Below, in pieces: positions 1 through 9,183 of a stretch of 64,000 nucleotides of DNA. Each line of letters begins with the position of its first letter. The stretch's first letter is position 1. The notes below the pieces were generated by a model. It saw nothing but the letters and a program-made list of their open reading frames with translations. It had not been told where the DNA came from and searched no databases. A program made the position numbers and the translations under genes. Origin of the DNA: Methyloprofundus sp. (lineage in GTDB: Bacteria; Pseudomonadota; Gammaproteobacteria; Methylococcales; Methylomonadaceae); the NCBI GenBank assembly GCA_016592635.1, contig AP023240.1:2707630-2771629 (forward strand), written 5' to 3'.

Positions 1-2005
1 CTTTGGTACGACTACGCATGTTACGAAAACTGGATAACGTAAAATCATTACTGACCGCATTCAAGCGCGAGCACAAGGTCAGCCAATCAGCCTTAATTCG
101 ATTGATACGTTCAGCATGCTCGGTATTTTTATCATCAACTTTGGTATAGGCGGTAATTTGTAAGGTGATACGCTTCACTTCAGACTGTAAAGCTTTCAGG
201 CTGGTCATATGGTCAGCCAAAGCCTGTTTAGAATCACGTAACTCTGGCGGACTGATGACATAGGGATGCTCAAAAGAACCACACAAAGGACAAGCAGCAT
301 CATGCTCCAGTTTATTCCTATCTGTCGTTAATTTAAGGATTAGCTCTTCACGATAAACCGCCTTTTCTAAAATCTGCTGAATAGTTTGCGCAGACTCAAC
401 TTGCTCACCTTTAACTGCCAGCTGATTATCCAATAGCCCCCTATTCAAATCAGCATAGCGCTTGGAAAAACCTTTGCTGACAAACTTTTTATGCACCTTA
501 GCCAAGTTAAGTAATTCTGTAAAATCAGCAACGCGTTGCTTTTGCTCATTACGTAATGACACCGCCTCTTCTAAGGTATGTCCATCTGCAATAAACTCCA
601 ACTCAGCATTTAACTTGGTTAAAGTTTTGTCAATACCCGCTATTTCCTTCTTGGCTACCGCTAAACGACCTTGATTTTTATCTGAGGCAGAAGTCGTACT
701 TTTGTGCGCTTTTTGATAAACTTTAAGTTGTTTTTGAATATCAATGCTACGTTGGCGCAAGTTCTTCAAGCGGCCTAATTCAGGCATATTTTCGACAAGA
801 AAACTATCCTTCTTGCGCTCTGCCATCCAAGTTTCCACAACCGAGTAAGTTTGTTGTTTCTCAGGCAGCTGCATTTCCAATGCAGCTAACAACTGCTCTT
901 CATGAGCAACTTCAGTTTGAGTTTGACCTATCTGTGCTTGTAAGCTAGCAATTTGCTTTTGTTGGGCAGCAGCATCAACACGACTTAATTTAGCTAAGCT
1001 TTGTTCATCAATATTTTTAGCTGCCAATTTACTAATAATGAGCTGAATATCTTTTTGCAACTGACTACTTTGCTGTTTAGCTTCTGCAACTGATTTTTTA
1101 TATTCCACAACTTGTTGCAAGCCAGGCTCAAAACTTAACGCATCGCTTGCATTAGTAATGGTCTCTATATCAGCTTGTACACTCGCTAATTGCTGCTGCT
1201 CTTTTTGTTGTGTTTGTTCAAGTTGACTAATGCTTTGCTCAAGCTGTTGCACATCCTTTAAACCAGCCTGTAATTGCAGTAAATTATTCTTTTCTTGCTT
1301 TAACTCAGAAAATGTTAATTTTTGATCCGCCATATCAAGCTTGGCAACCTCTTGCTGCTCAGTCGTCATCAAAGCAAGCCCTGATAATCGCGTCTGCAAG
1401 TCAGATAACTTTTGTTCCGCGCCGCTTGCTCGCTGCTCTACTTTTTCCTTATGATCATCATAAATATCATGACTAATAATACGTTCTAGAATATCTAAAC
1501 GCTCGCTATCCAAAGCATTAAGAAAAGCAGCAAAGTCTCCTTGTGCCAGCATAATAGAACGCGTAAAGCGGCGGAAATCCATTCCTGTCAGATCTGCATT
1601 TAAAGCTAATACCTTATGTGGTTCTTGCTCTAATAGCTCCTCTTCAGTATCTGTTGCTAAATGCACCAATTGCATTTCATCAGGCATGACAGCACCATCA
1701 GCTGCAGCATTTTGACGCTGTACCTGCCAACTGGAACGATATTTTTCACCACCCACCAAAAACTCAACCTGAGCAAAACAGCCAATGGTGTTTTTGGTCA
1801 TAACATTATCTGCCGGTTTATTGAAACGGAAGGTTTCGCCATATAAAGCCAAAGTAATCGCATCTAAAATACTTGATTTTCCCGAACCATTTGGTCCAGT
1901 AATAGCAAAAACACCTGCATCAACAATAGGTGCTTTATCAAAATCAATTCGGCTTTCACCTGCTAACGAATTAATATTCTTAAAATAAACGTTCAGTATT
2001 TTCAT
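1..2005 (-). CDS. sbcC: SbcC, ATPase subunit of the SbcCD (Mre11-Rad50-like) nuclease; 3' end beyond the window
   Basis: The frame is open from an ATG at 2005 to the window edge, giving the first 668 residues. SbcC is the SMC/Rad50-like ATPase that works with the SbcD nuclease to cut hairpins and blocked DNA ends in the cytoplasm. Visible marks are the Walker A loop GPNGSGKS (residues 37-44), a Q-loop-type AQGDF segment, a long Gln/Leu/Lys-rich coiled coil, and the zinc hook CPLC at residues 572-575 in the middle of the coil. The second coiled coil and the C-terminal ATPase half (Walker B) are missing because the window ends. No sbcD is visible on the upstream side, so it must be elsewhere or downstream. 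The Shine-Dalgarno sequence is weak. The identification is firm. Confidence 0.95.
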   Translation of the reverse strand, partial: MKILNVYFKNINSLAGESRIDFDKAPIVDAGVFAITGPNGSGKSSILDAITLALYGETFRFNKPADNVMTKNTIGCFAQVEFLVGGEKYRSSWQVQRQNAAADGAVMPDEMQLVHLATDTEEELLEQEPHKVLALNADLTGMDFRRFTRSIMLAQGDFAAFLNALDSERLDILERIISHDIYDDHKEKVEQRASGAEQKLSDLQTRLSGLALMTTEQQEVAKLDMADQKLTFSELKQEKNNLLQLQAGLKDVQQLEQSISQLEQTQQKEQQQLASVQADIETITNASDALSFEPGLQQVVEYKKSVAEAKQQSSQLQKDIQLIISKLAAKNIDEQSLAKLSRVDAAAQQKQIASLQAQIGQTQTEVAHEEQLLAALEMQLPEKQQTYSVVETWMAERKKDSFLVENMPELGRLKNLRQRSIDIQKQLKVYQKAHKSTTSASDKNQGRLAVAKKEIAGIDKTLTKLNAELEFIADGHTLEEAVSLRNEQKQRVADFTELLNLAKVHKKFVSKGFSKRYADLNRGLLDNQLAVKGEQVESAQTIQQILEKAVYREELILKLTTDRNKLEHDAACPLCGSFEHPYVISPPELRDSKQALADHMTSLKALQSEVKRITLQITAYTKVDDKNTEHAERINRIKADWLTLCSRLNAVSNDFTLSSFRNMRSRTK

Positions 2006-2290
2006 ATATTATTGATTAATATGTAGATTACTTCTTACTAGCACTTATTATTAGCCTACCATTAAAATTTAGCTAATTTGCGCTTATATGTCATATCTCT
2101 ACATTATAAATGAAAAAACTGCATTCTAATTATTATCCGTAAAAACTTGCCCTGAATTTTTTACGAATACATAAACACATCTACCATTCCTAATGGTAGG
2201 CCTCAATACACTCCAGCTTTATCAGCTCTATAAAGCAAAAAACTGCAGCCCAAAGAACATGGTTTTATAAAATATAAGTCATGCTAAGGC
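2006..2290. other. Intergenic region with a small hairpin
   Basis: No gene is seen in this 285-base AT-rich stretch between sbcC and the flavoprotein gene. An 8-bp inverted repeat, CTACCATT/AATGGTAG with a 3-base loop, lies at 2181-2199. A weaker one, GCTTTAT/ATAAAGC, lies at about 2217-2237. Neither is followed by a clear T tract in the direction of transcription, so I do not call a terminator. The promoter of sbcC should lie in the left part. Confidence 0.5.
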
Positions 2291-3763
2291 TTACCCACGC
2301 TTCCAAGCATGAAATTTAGCAAGCCACTCTAATAATTTCTTGGGTTGGTGGTTCTTTTTCCAAACACCTGCGACATATTTATTGGCTTCTGTCATGGTCG
2401 GATAAATATGAATCGTGCCTAAGACTTTATTTAAGCCTAATTTATATTTCATTGCTAAAACAAACTCTGCAATTAAATCGCCAGAGTGCTCACCGACAAT
2501 AGTGACACCTAAAATTTTGTCTTTACCCGGCACGGTCAAAACCTTTACAAAGCCGTGTGCCTCGCCATCAGCAATGGCCCGATCTAAATCATCAATACCA
2601 TAAACACTACTCTCGTAAGCTATACCTTGCTGTTTTGCTTCTTGTTCATTTAAGCCAACACGTGCTACCTCAGGGTCAGTAAACGTTGCCCAAGGAATGA
2701 CTGAGTAATCGGTACGGAATTTCTTAAATGAGCCGAATAAAGCATTTACCGAGGCATACCAAGCTTGATGCGCTGCGGTATGCGTGAATTGAAATGGCCC
2801 TGCAACATCTCCACAAGCATAAATATTAGGGAAATTAGTTTCTTGAAAGGCATTAATCTGTACGGTGCGACGCTCAGATAATTTGACCCCTAATTCTTCC
2901 AATCCATATCCTGTGGTATTAGCTACTCGGCCAATGGCCAATAATACTTGATCAAAAGGGATGCGTACTTGCTGCCCCTTATGCTCTGCCAAGAGAATTT
3001 TCTCGCCATTCTCAACAATAAACTCTTTAGCTGTATGCTCTAGCTTAAGATCAATACCTTCTTTAATAAATTTGTCTGCCACAGCGGCTGAGACTTCAAT
3101 ATCTTCACGCATTAACAAACGCGGCGCCATTTCCACTTGAGTCACTTGCACTCCTAAGCGAGCAAATGCTTGTGCTAATTCGCTACCAATCGGCCCGCCT
3201 CCCAACACCAACATACGTTTGGGTTGCTCGCGCAAGTCCCAAACATTATCTGATGTTAAGTAATCAATTTTGTCTAAACCGGGAATGGGTGGCACAAAAG
3301 GACTCGCACCTGCAGCAATCACAATAGAGCGTGCGCTGATAGTTTTAGTGCCTGCACCTGTTGTCACTGTCACTTCCCAAGGGGAAATGATTTTTGCATT
3401 ACCCACAACAACATCAACACCTAGTTCAGTATAACGCTCCACCGAATCATGTGGTGCAATCGTACTCACCACATTTTGCACACGTTCCATGACTTCAGCA
3501 AAGCTAAAATCAGCCGTCATCTTGTTGATGCCAAATTCTTTAGAGCGCCCGAGCATAGATAATAATTTACCTGATTTAATCAAAGCCTTAGAAGGCACAC
3601 AACCTGTATTTAAACAGTCGCCCCCCATTTTATGCTTTTCAATTAACGTCACTTTTGCTTTAACAGCCGCCGCGATATATGAAGTCACCAAACCTGCCGA
3701 GCCGCCACCAATAACAATAATATTGTTATCGAATTTTTTAGGTTTCTGCCATTTTTTACTCAT
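2291..3763 (-). CDS. Mercuric-reductase-like / dihydrolipoamide-dehydrogenase-like FAD disulfide oxidoreductase
   Basis: A class I pyridine nucleotide-disulfide oxidoreductase of 490 residues. It has an N-terminal FAD-binding GGGSAG (19-24), a redox-active disulfide C50-x4-C55 (CLNTGC), an NAD(P)-binding GGGPIGSE in the middle, an ACGDVAG FAD segment, and a C-terminal dimer interface with the HIYPT motif. It has no N-terminal HMA domain and no C-terminal vicinal cysteine pair, both typical of genuine MerA, so mercury reduction is unlikely. The substrate is unknown. I chose ATG 3763: it follows GGGAG and overlaps the stop of the upstream membrane protein gene by 8 bases (ATGAGTAA), which implies translational coupling. 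An in-frame start at 3790 is possible. MerA-like oxidoreductases of this type often travel with TVP38-type proteins, as here. Confidence 0.88.
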   Translation of the reverse strand: MSKKWQKPKKFDNNIIVIGGGSAGLVTSYIAAAVKAKVTLIEKHKMGGDCLNTGCVPSKALIKSGKLLSMLGRSKEFGINKMTADFSFAEVMERVQNVVSTIAPHDSVERYTELGVDVVVGNAKIISPWEVTVTTGAGTKTISARSIVIAAGASPFVPPIPGLDKIDYLTSDNVWDLREQPKRMLVLGGGPIGSELAQAFARLGVQVTQVEMAPRLLMREDIEVSAAVADKFIKEGIDLKLEHTAKEFIVENGEKILLAEHKGQQVRIPFDQVLLAIGRVANTTGYGLEELGVKLSERRTVQINAFQETNFPNIYACGDVAGPFQFTHTAAHQAWYASVNALFGSFKKFRTDYSVIPWATFTDPEVARVGLNEQEAKQQGIAYESSVYGIDDLDRAIADGEAHGFVKVLTVPGKDKILGVTIVGEHSGDLIAEFVLAMKYKLGLNKVLGTIHIYPTMTEANKYVAGVWKKNHQPKKLLEWLAKFHAWKRG

Positions 3764-4439
3764 CGTTAGATGCTCCCATTGTCGTAACAATCTTCTTGGC
3801 TATGATTGGAAAAAGTCCTAATAAGATAAATGAACCTAATACTGTGGGCGATAAAATACCTGCCAAAGAACTAATTTTTCCTAACTGGGTTCCTGCGTTA
3901 ACATAAACAACTGTACCCGCCAACATGCCTACCTGACTAACCCAATAAAAAGTACTTACCCGCATTTTAGTGAGCCCCATCAACAAATTAATCATAAAAA
4001 ATGGAAACACCGGTACTAAGCGTAAGCCAAATAAATAAAAGGCCCCTTCCCGTTCCACGCCTTCATCAATAGCCTGTAAACTCTCAGCAAACTTTGCCGT
4101 GACACTATCACGCAATAAAAACCGCGCGGCTAAAAAAGCTAATGTTGCACCAATACTAGAAGCAAAAGAAACAATGATTGTTCCCCATAACACACCAAAA
4201 ACAGCACCTCCTGCCAAAGTCAATATAGTCGCTCCTGGTAAAGATAAGCCTGTTACCGCGATATAAGCCAATGCATACAAAACTACGGCTAACATAGGGT
4301 TGGCTACGCGATAATTTTCTATCGCTGCTTGCTGGCCTTTTAAAGCTTCTAAGGTCAAGTATTGACCTAAATCAAGGTAAAAAAATACGCTAATAAAAGC
4401 TGTAATAACAACCAGCAAAATAATACGTGAAGAAGTCAT
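3756..4439 (-). CDS. TVP38/TMEM64 family (DedA superfamily) inner-membrane protein
   Basis: A 227-residue integral membrane protein with about six hydrophobic segments. One lies at the N-terminus (about 6-24). The central family motif region is near residues 60-110, with GATILTLAGGAVFG followed by GATLAFLAARFLLRD. A later FGLRLVPVFPFFMINLLMGLT-like segment carries the conserved R and P residues seen in VTT/SNARE-associated domains. The family is thought to act in lipid or undecaprenyl-phosphate flipping, or in membrane homeostasis. The exact function of this member is unknown. It is translationally coupled to the downstream FAD oxidoreductase, so the two probably act together in membrane-linked redox chemistry (inference). 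Confidence 0.88.
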   Translation of the reverse strand: MTSSRIILLVVITAFISVFFYLDLGQYLTLEALKGQQAAIENYRVANPMLAVVLYALAYIAVTGLSLPGATILTLAGGAVFGVLWGTIIVSFASSIGATLAFLAARFLLRDSVTAKFAESLQAIDEGVEREGAFYLFGLRLVPVFPFFMINLLMGLTKMRVSTFYWVSQVGMLAGTVVYVNAGTQLGKISSLAGILSPTVLGSFILLGLFPIIAKKIVTTMGASNDE

Positions 4440-4499
4440 GTTGTTTCCCTAAATATAAGTTATTAATAAGTCGTCAAAGTCTGTAAAACCTTACCAAAC

Positions 4500-5243
4500 C
4501 TATCGCACATGCCCATTGACTGACCAGTCATAATCTATATCAGCATCAATAACATAATGGACGGGCAAATCAGTACGATAACCACGAATAAAAGTATCGA
4601 TCCCACCTACTTTGGCAAAATCTCCTTTAAACCATTTAAAAATCTTAGAAACGATAATTTCATTCCCTTCTATATATAAACCTTTTTTAGCATTATGTAA
4701 AAAAGCCATAGCTTGCAGATCAAGCTGTTGATTAAGTTTTGCGGCCGTATACGCTTCATTTCTTAAATCTGGGCAACTTACCGAAGCACAGACAATCGCT
4801 AAATGAATGCGCGGCTCTCCCATTGGACGAATTATATTGTTCTCAATATCATCTAATGAAACCACTTGCCCACCAATGCTACCTGCAGTTTTACCCCAAA
4901 CAGGGCTAAAAAAACTACCAATATCTTTAATGCTGTCAACAGGCCAATGATCAACTACCATTTTTAACGCCAAGATATTATAGGTATTAATGTAAAACGC
5001 TAAAGTTTCTTCTTTACCACTCAATGACTCAATAGGAAAACTCGCAATCTGCTGATAAACTTTATCTAACAAACCACTTTTCTGCAAAGAACTGTAATCA
5101 ACCAGTGCAAGTGGCGTACCCTGCTTTTCACCTTGCGTTACGTTAGTTAACACCTCGTTATAATCATACCAATCTGGCTCTACCGCTATAACATTATTAG
5201 CAATCAATAAACCTGCCATTATTTTTAATACTGAACTTTGCAT
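4500..5243 (-). CDS. DUF547 domain protein, exported
   Basis: A 247-residue protein with an N-terminal signal-like segment (residues 1-21, ending near NNVIAVEP). The DUF547 core follows, recognised by LAFYINTYNILALKMV, by a conserved IHLAIVCASVSCPDLR segment with two cysteines, and by a C-terminal FKWFKGDF motif. DUF547 proteins are widespread in marine bacteria and plants, and no reaction has been established. Sixty bases separate it from the TVP38-type gene, in the same direction, so the three genes 5243-2291 may form one unit. The family call is secure; the function is open. Confidence 0.85.
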   Translation of the reverse strand: MQSSVLKIMAGLLIANNVIAVEPDWYDYNEVLTNVTQGEKQGTPLALVDYSSLQKSGLLDKVYQQIASFPIESLSGKEETLAFYINTYNILALKMVVDHWPVDSIKDIGSFFSPVWGKTAGSIGGQVVSLDDIENNIIRPMGEPRIHLAIVCASVSCPDLRNEAYTAAKLNQQLDLQAMAFLHNAKKGLYIEGNEIIVSKIFKWFKGDFAKVGGIDTFIRGYRTDLPVHYVIDADIDYDWSVNGHVR

Positions 5244-5428
5244 AAAGCACCCATTTAATTTCCCTACGTGAAGTATAATTTAACGATAAGTCGGAACGTT
5301 TTGTATGACCTTACCAATTATTTATATCCGCTACTTTAATGTAAGGTTGGGTGAATTAATACGACGGTAGTGGTTAAAACAACACTGATGAGCAGTATTA
5401 GTATTCCTGTCACTTCTTGGAGGTTTTC

Positions 5429-6535
5429 ATGGCTCTTGCACAACAAAAGAATTATCTTTTAATTCTAATTTTCTTATTCTGCTTTCCTGTCTATGCTGAA
5501 AAGCCAGTTGCTCCCGTTATATCAGTAGCAACAAATGCTACCCATATTTCTATCCAATGGCAGCCTGTTAACAATAGTGATAGCTATCAGCTAGTTTATG
5601 CCCCCTTTCCTTTTCAGGGCTCTAATAGCATAGCGCGTATTGATATTGGCAATAGCCATGAACTTGCCACTGAACTGTGGGAAGACGCGGCTTTTTATGT
5701 CGCCATCATTGCTAATAACGCTGAAGGAAGCAGTCACTTATCCAACATTGAATTATTTTTTCTTTCCACACCCATTCTTGACCCTGATGCACTACCTATT
5801 ACCGCTGGTGATTGGTATAAACCTGAGGTCTCAATTTCTTGGCACTGGCAATTAAGCGGTAGCATTAATGAAAACTACCCCGTAGATCTTTATGATATAG
5901 ATTTGTTTAATACACCAGCACAACAGATTGCTAACTTGAAAATGTCAGGGAAAAAAGTGATCTGCTACTTTTCGGCAGGCTCCTATGAAAACTTCCGTAC
6001 CGATAAAGATAAATTTCATACTGGCGAGCTGGGTAATTTTTTAGACGGTTGGCCAAATGAGCAATGGCTAGATATTCGCACACATAATGTAGCTAATATC
6101 ATGACATCTCGGCTTGATTTAGCGGCATTAAAAGGCTGTGATGGCGTTGAGCCCGATAATATGGACGGCTATTTAAATGCTTCAGGTTTTAACTTGACTG
6201 CTGCTGATCAGCTCGCATTCAATAAGTTTATTGCCAATGAAGCGCATAAAAGAGGCTTAGCGGTGGGCTTAAAAAATGACCTAGAACAAATTGAGTTGCT
6301 GGTGGATTTTTTTGATTTCAGTGTCAATGAGCAATGTCATGAATTTAATGAATGTACTTTACTAAAGCCCTTTATCAACCAAGGCAAGCCAGTGCTAAAT
6401 GCAGAATACCTGCAAAATTATATAAGTGATACGGCGGCAAGAGCAGGCTTGTGCACCCAATCCCTAAACCTGCAATTGAGTAGTTTAATTTTACCGTTAG
6501 ACTTAGATGATAGCTTTCATTTCAATTGCCACTAA
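5429..6535 (+). CDS. Secreted GH114-type (endo-alpha-1,4-polygalactosaminidase-like) protein with an N-terminal fibronectin III domain
   Basis: This 368-residue protein starts at ATG 5429, five bases after GGAGG; a TTG at 5417 is less likely. Residues 1-24 form a signal peptide ending in FPVYA. Residues 25-110 resemble a fibronectin type III domain (PVAPVISVATNATHISIQW). Residues 120-368 match the GH114 TIM-barrel family, with KKVICYFSAGSYENFR, EQWLDIR, and the acidic GCDGVEPDNMDGY motif. The only characterised activity in GH114 is hydrolysis of alpha-1,4-galactosaminan polymers, so the likely role is cleaving a galactosamine-rich exopolysaccharide outside the cell or in the periplasm (inference). 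The gene is convergent with zapD and their stop codons overlap by three bases. Confidence 0.85.
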   Translation: MALAQQKNYLLILIFLFCFPVYAEKPVAPVISVATNATHISIQWQPVNNSDSYQLVYAPFPFQGSNSIARIDIGNSHELATELWEDAAFYVAIIANNAEGSSHLSNIELFFLSTPILDPDALPITAGDWYKPEVSISWHWQLSGSINENYPVDLYDIDLFNTPAQQIANLKMSGKKVICYFSAGSYENFRTDKDKFHTGELGNFLDGWPNEQWLDIRTHNVANIMTSRLDLAALKGCDGVEPDNMDGYLNASGFNLTAADQLAFNKFIANEAHKRGLAVGLKNDLEQIELLVDFFDFSVNEQCHEFNECTLLKPFINQGKPVLNAEYLQNYISDTAARAGLCTQSLNLQLSSLILPLDLDDSFHFNCH

Positions 6536-7305
6536 AAAATACAATGCATCAGTTGAAATTTTACATCCACATTCGCTTGCTTAGGCCTGGCATTGCCCGC
6601 AGCTGAACTCATAAAGCGGCAGCTAATTCGATGTTTTCCCCCACTAATTTCAACAAAATAAGGCGTAGTACGTGGCAATTTAGCAACAATAATTTGATAA
6701 GGCTGAGTTTGTTCCAGAGTCGTTTGGTAAAAACCATTTACTGCCGTCTCCTCAACAGTATTTCCACTTAAGCGAATAAAATTTAAAATCAAATCAATCG
6801 CAGTACGAATGGCAGAAAATTGACCAATCCACATCTGAAAATCTTGGTTCTGTACGTCTTCACTTTGCTCTAGCCAATAATGATAGGAAGGTAAATCAAA
6901 CGAACAGGTGCCGCCAGGAATACTACTGCGCTGCGTAATCGACTTAAATAAGTCACTTTCCATCCCAGATAAATCCAACTTACCATTAATTGCATAGAGT
7001 GTTTTACTGATAACATTCAAATCATCCAAAATTTTACGCAACCTAGAAGTATCAACCCCTTCATGTGTTGATAGCTGATTAAATCTATTTGAGTGGCGCT
7101 CTAATTCTTTTAAAGTCTCCGCCTTTAAGTCATGGCGACTAAAAATCTGCAAGACATCAACTAAAATATTAACTGTTACCCGCTTATCCCAAATACTAGT
7201 GCCAGCAAAAAAATGATCTAATTGTAAAAAAAGCTGTTCCAAACGTATGAACACACGCATGCGTTCATTAAGAGGAAATTCGTAGCTGATATATTCCGAT
7301 GTCAC
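6532..7305 (-). CDS. zapD: ZapD, FtsZ-bundling cell division protein
   Basis: The 257 residues match the usual length of ZapD (formerly YacF, DUF1342). The N-terminal half is an alpha-helical domain opening with YEFPLNERMRVFIRLEQLF; the C-terminal half is a beta domain ending in a CRFMS-type strand. ZapD cross-links FtsZ filaments at the Z ring in the cytoplasm. The gene follows coaE with a 4-base ATGA overlap, which is the gammaproteobacterial pilD-coaE-zapD order. It is convergent with the GH114 gene. Confidence 0.95.
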   Translation of the reverse strand: MTSEYISYEFPLNERMRVFIRLEQLFLQLDHFFAGTSIWDKRVTVNILVDVLQIFSRHDLKAETLKELERHSNRFNQLSTHEGVDTSRLRKILDDLNVISKTLYAINGKLDLSGMESDLFKSITQRSSIPGGTCSFDLPSYHYWLEQSEDVQNQDFQMWIGQFSAIRTAIDLILNFIRLSGNTVEETAVNGFYQTTLEQTQPYQIIVAKLPRTTPYFVEISGGKHRISCRFMSSAAGNARPKQANVDVKFQLMHCIF

Positions 7306-7895
7306 AATATTTGTTTTAAAAATTGAGCGTGTAATGAATGTACTTGCTGCTCTACATTAGCAAGACTTTGGGTATTATCAATGATGCTATCAGCTTGTTT
7401 TAGCCGTTCAGCACGACTTACCTGGCTATTAATGATAGCTGTAATTTGCATACTATTTAATTTATCTCGTGATTTTACTCTATCCACTTGCATCTCTATA
7501 GGGCAGTCAACAATCAAAATATGATTAACAAGAGCCTGCATTTTAGTTTCTATCAATAATGGGATAGCAATAATAACGTAAGGGGCTTGCAACCTATTAA
7601 CTTGTGCATCAATCTCGGCATAAATAAGCGGATGCATGATGTGTTCAAGTAATGACTTTTTTTTAGGATCATTAAAAATAATTTCACGTAATTTTGAACG
7701 ATCTAAAGCCCCATCAACTGTTAGTATATTTTCACCAAAACCAGCACAAATATGTTTGAGTGCTATTTGTTTAGGCGCAACAAGAGCATGTGCTATTTCA
7801 TCCGCATCAATAACAGGCACAATTAACTGCTTAAAAAAATCAGAAACGATAGATTTCCCAGCACCTATCCCACCCGTAAGTCCTACCTTATACAT
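7302..7895 (-). CDS. coaE: Dephospho-CoA kinase
   Basis: CoaE phosphorylates the 3'-hydroxyl of dephospho-CoA, the last step of coenzyme A synthesis. The 197-residue protein begins with the P-loop GGIGAGKS (8-15), has a DADEIAH segment for substrate binding, and carries the family's HPLI motif near residue 88. Length and order of motifs are normal. It lies between pilD (six bases upstream) and zapD (overlap of four bases). Confidence 0.96.
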   Translation of the reverse strand: MYKVGLTGGIGAGKSIVSDFFKQLIVPVIDADEIAHALVAPKQIALKHICAGFGENILTVDGALDRSKLREIIFNDPKKKSLLEHIMHPLIYAEIDAQVNRLQAPYVIIAIPLLIETKMQALVNHILIVDCPIEMQVDRVKSRDKLNSMQITAIINSQVSRAERLKQADSIIDNTQSLANVEQQVHSLHAQFLKQIL

Positions 7896-7901
7896 AAGGA
7901 T

Positions 7902-8777
7902 CTATTGTAAACCAACATAGGTCAAGTAAAGCATATTAAGTTGTTCGCCCCATAGTAATGCTATCCAGCCAGCAATAGCAAGATAGGGACCAAAAGGAAT
8001 AGGAATACTTTTATCACGACCTAGGAAAATAATCATAGTAACACCTATTGTCGCTCCAACCAGAGAAGAAAGCAGGATTATTAATGGTAAATATTGCCAA
8101 CCAAGCCAGGCACCAAAAAGTGCTAGCAACTTAAAATCACCATAGCCCATTCCTTCTTTACCGGTTAATAGTTTAAATAACTGATAAATTGACCATAAAA
8201 TTAGATACCCCGCAATAGCTCCGATAATGCTAGCTGTAGGGTCAGCAAAAACATTAAATAAACTTAGCAATATTCCCAGCCATAACATAGGCAAAGTGAT
8301 GCTATCAGGTAATAATTGCTTATCAAAATCAATACCACTGAGGACAATTAAACTCCAAGTGAGCAACAATGCAAATAAGGTAGCTAACTGCCCCCCTAGT
8401 TGATAGGCAACTACCATGGATAAAACGGCTGTCAGTGCCTCTACAAAAGGATAGCGGATAGAAATACCAGCACCACAATTAGCGCATTTACCCCTTAAAA
8501 ATAAATAACTAAATACCGGAATATTCTGATAAGCCTTAATACCTTTTTCACATTGAGGACAATGCGACCTAGGCAGGGATAAATTAAATATTTCAGGTGT
8601 GTGTTTAGTAATAGGTAACTCAAGAAACTCCTCACATTCATTCCGCCAACCACGCTGCATCATAATGGGTAAGCGATAAATAACCACATTGAGAAAACTG
8701 CCTACTAATAAACCTACTATTCCTGCTAGTAAAGTAATTAGTATCGGGGATTGTAAAATAATGGATAAAGAGGACAT
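7902..8777 (-). CDS. pilD: Type IV prepilin peptidase / N-methyltransferase
   Basis: PilD cleaves the leader of type IV prepilins and methylates the new N-terminus in the inner membrane. The family start GLLVGSFLNVVIYRLP is followed by the two zinc-binding CxxC pairs (CPQC and CANC) and then eight or so membrane segments. The two catalytic aspartates lie in DFDKQLLPD and GYGDFKLLA. I chose ATG 8777, which gives the usual short N-terminus; a TTG at 8810 would add 11 residues. In most gammaproteobacteria pilD follows pilC directly. Here a 15-kb island separates it from pilC at 24007, so pilD, coaE and zapD must use a promoter inside or beside the island's left end. Confidence 0.94.
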   Translation of the reverse strand: MSSLSIILQSPILITLLAGIVGLLVGSFLNVVIYRLPIMMQRGWRNECEEFLELPITKHTPEIFNLSLPRSHCPQCEKGIKAYQNIPVFSYLFLRGKCANCGAGISIRYPFVEALTAVLSMVVAYQLGGQLATLFALLLTWSLIVLSGIDFDKQLLPDSITLPMLWLGILLSLFNVFADPTASIIGAIAGYLILWSIYQLFKLLTGKEGMGYGDFKLLALFGAWLGWQYLPLIILLSSLVGATIGVTMIIFLGRDKSIPIPFGPYLAIAGWIALLWGEQLNMLYLTYVGLQ

Positions 8778-8810
8778 GTATATATACCAAGTACGATAAG
8801 GAGCATCCAA

Positions 8811-9183
8811 GCGTCTCTTTTCACTTCATATAAGCAAAAGATTATATTAAATGTTTTATATTCCGCTTTGATAATTAAGTTTTTGGGGCATATAGCCCCA
8901 TATTTGGTAAAATGAAACGATTAAAAGTCATTCGCTAACTTTTTAGATTAACCAAATTAAAAATCGTTTCATATTTTTATATTTCATATATCTAGTTGAA
9001 ATAACGTTAGTTTACTGGGTTAATTTGTTTTTCTTATGAAAAATCGTTACATAGTGGTTGTTTTTTCTAGTAAACCAATATGAATAATTAAAAAATGAAA
9101 CGTTTTCTAGTTAGGTGCTTTAACGCTTATTAGTCATATGAAATGAAACGATAATAAATAATATCTTCATTATAGACTAAAAA
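8811..9183. repeat. Left end of the island: non-coding, with repeated ATGAAACGATT motifs
   Basis: No gene is seen in this AT-rich stretch. The motif ATGAAACGATT occurs at 8912-8922 and inverted at 8962-8972. A one-mismatch inverted copy lies at 9042-9052, and shorter direct copies at 9095-9102 and 9143-9152. The first two copies form an inverted repeat pair. A separate hairpin TGGGGC/GCCCCA with loop ATATA lies at 8884-8900, with no T tract. The same motif recurs at the far end of the island (23890-23900), which suggests binding or crossover sites for the island's recombinases. Confidence 0.6.

Noticed and set aside
462..674. Plus-strand frame inside sbcC
   Set aside because: A shadow of the long minus-strand sbcC frame, with no separate coding evidence.
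2291..3763. True mercuric reductase (merA)
   Set aside because: No HMA domain, no terminal Cys pair and no other mer genes; only the general oxidoreductase fold is shared.
8884..8900. TGGGGC/GCCCCA hairpin as a terminator at the island's left end
   Set aside because: There is no T tract on either strand after the stem; it is kept only as an inverted repeat.
8912..9152. Repeated ATGAAACG units as a CRISPR array
   Set aside because: The copies are short, in both orientations and irregularly spaced, with no cas gene nearby.
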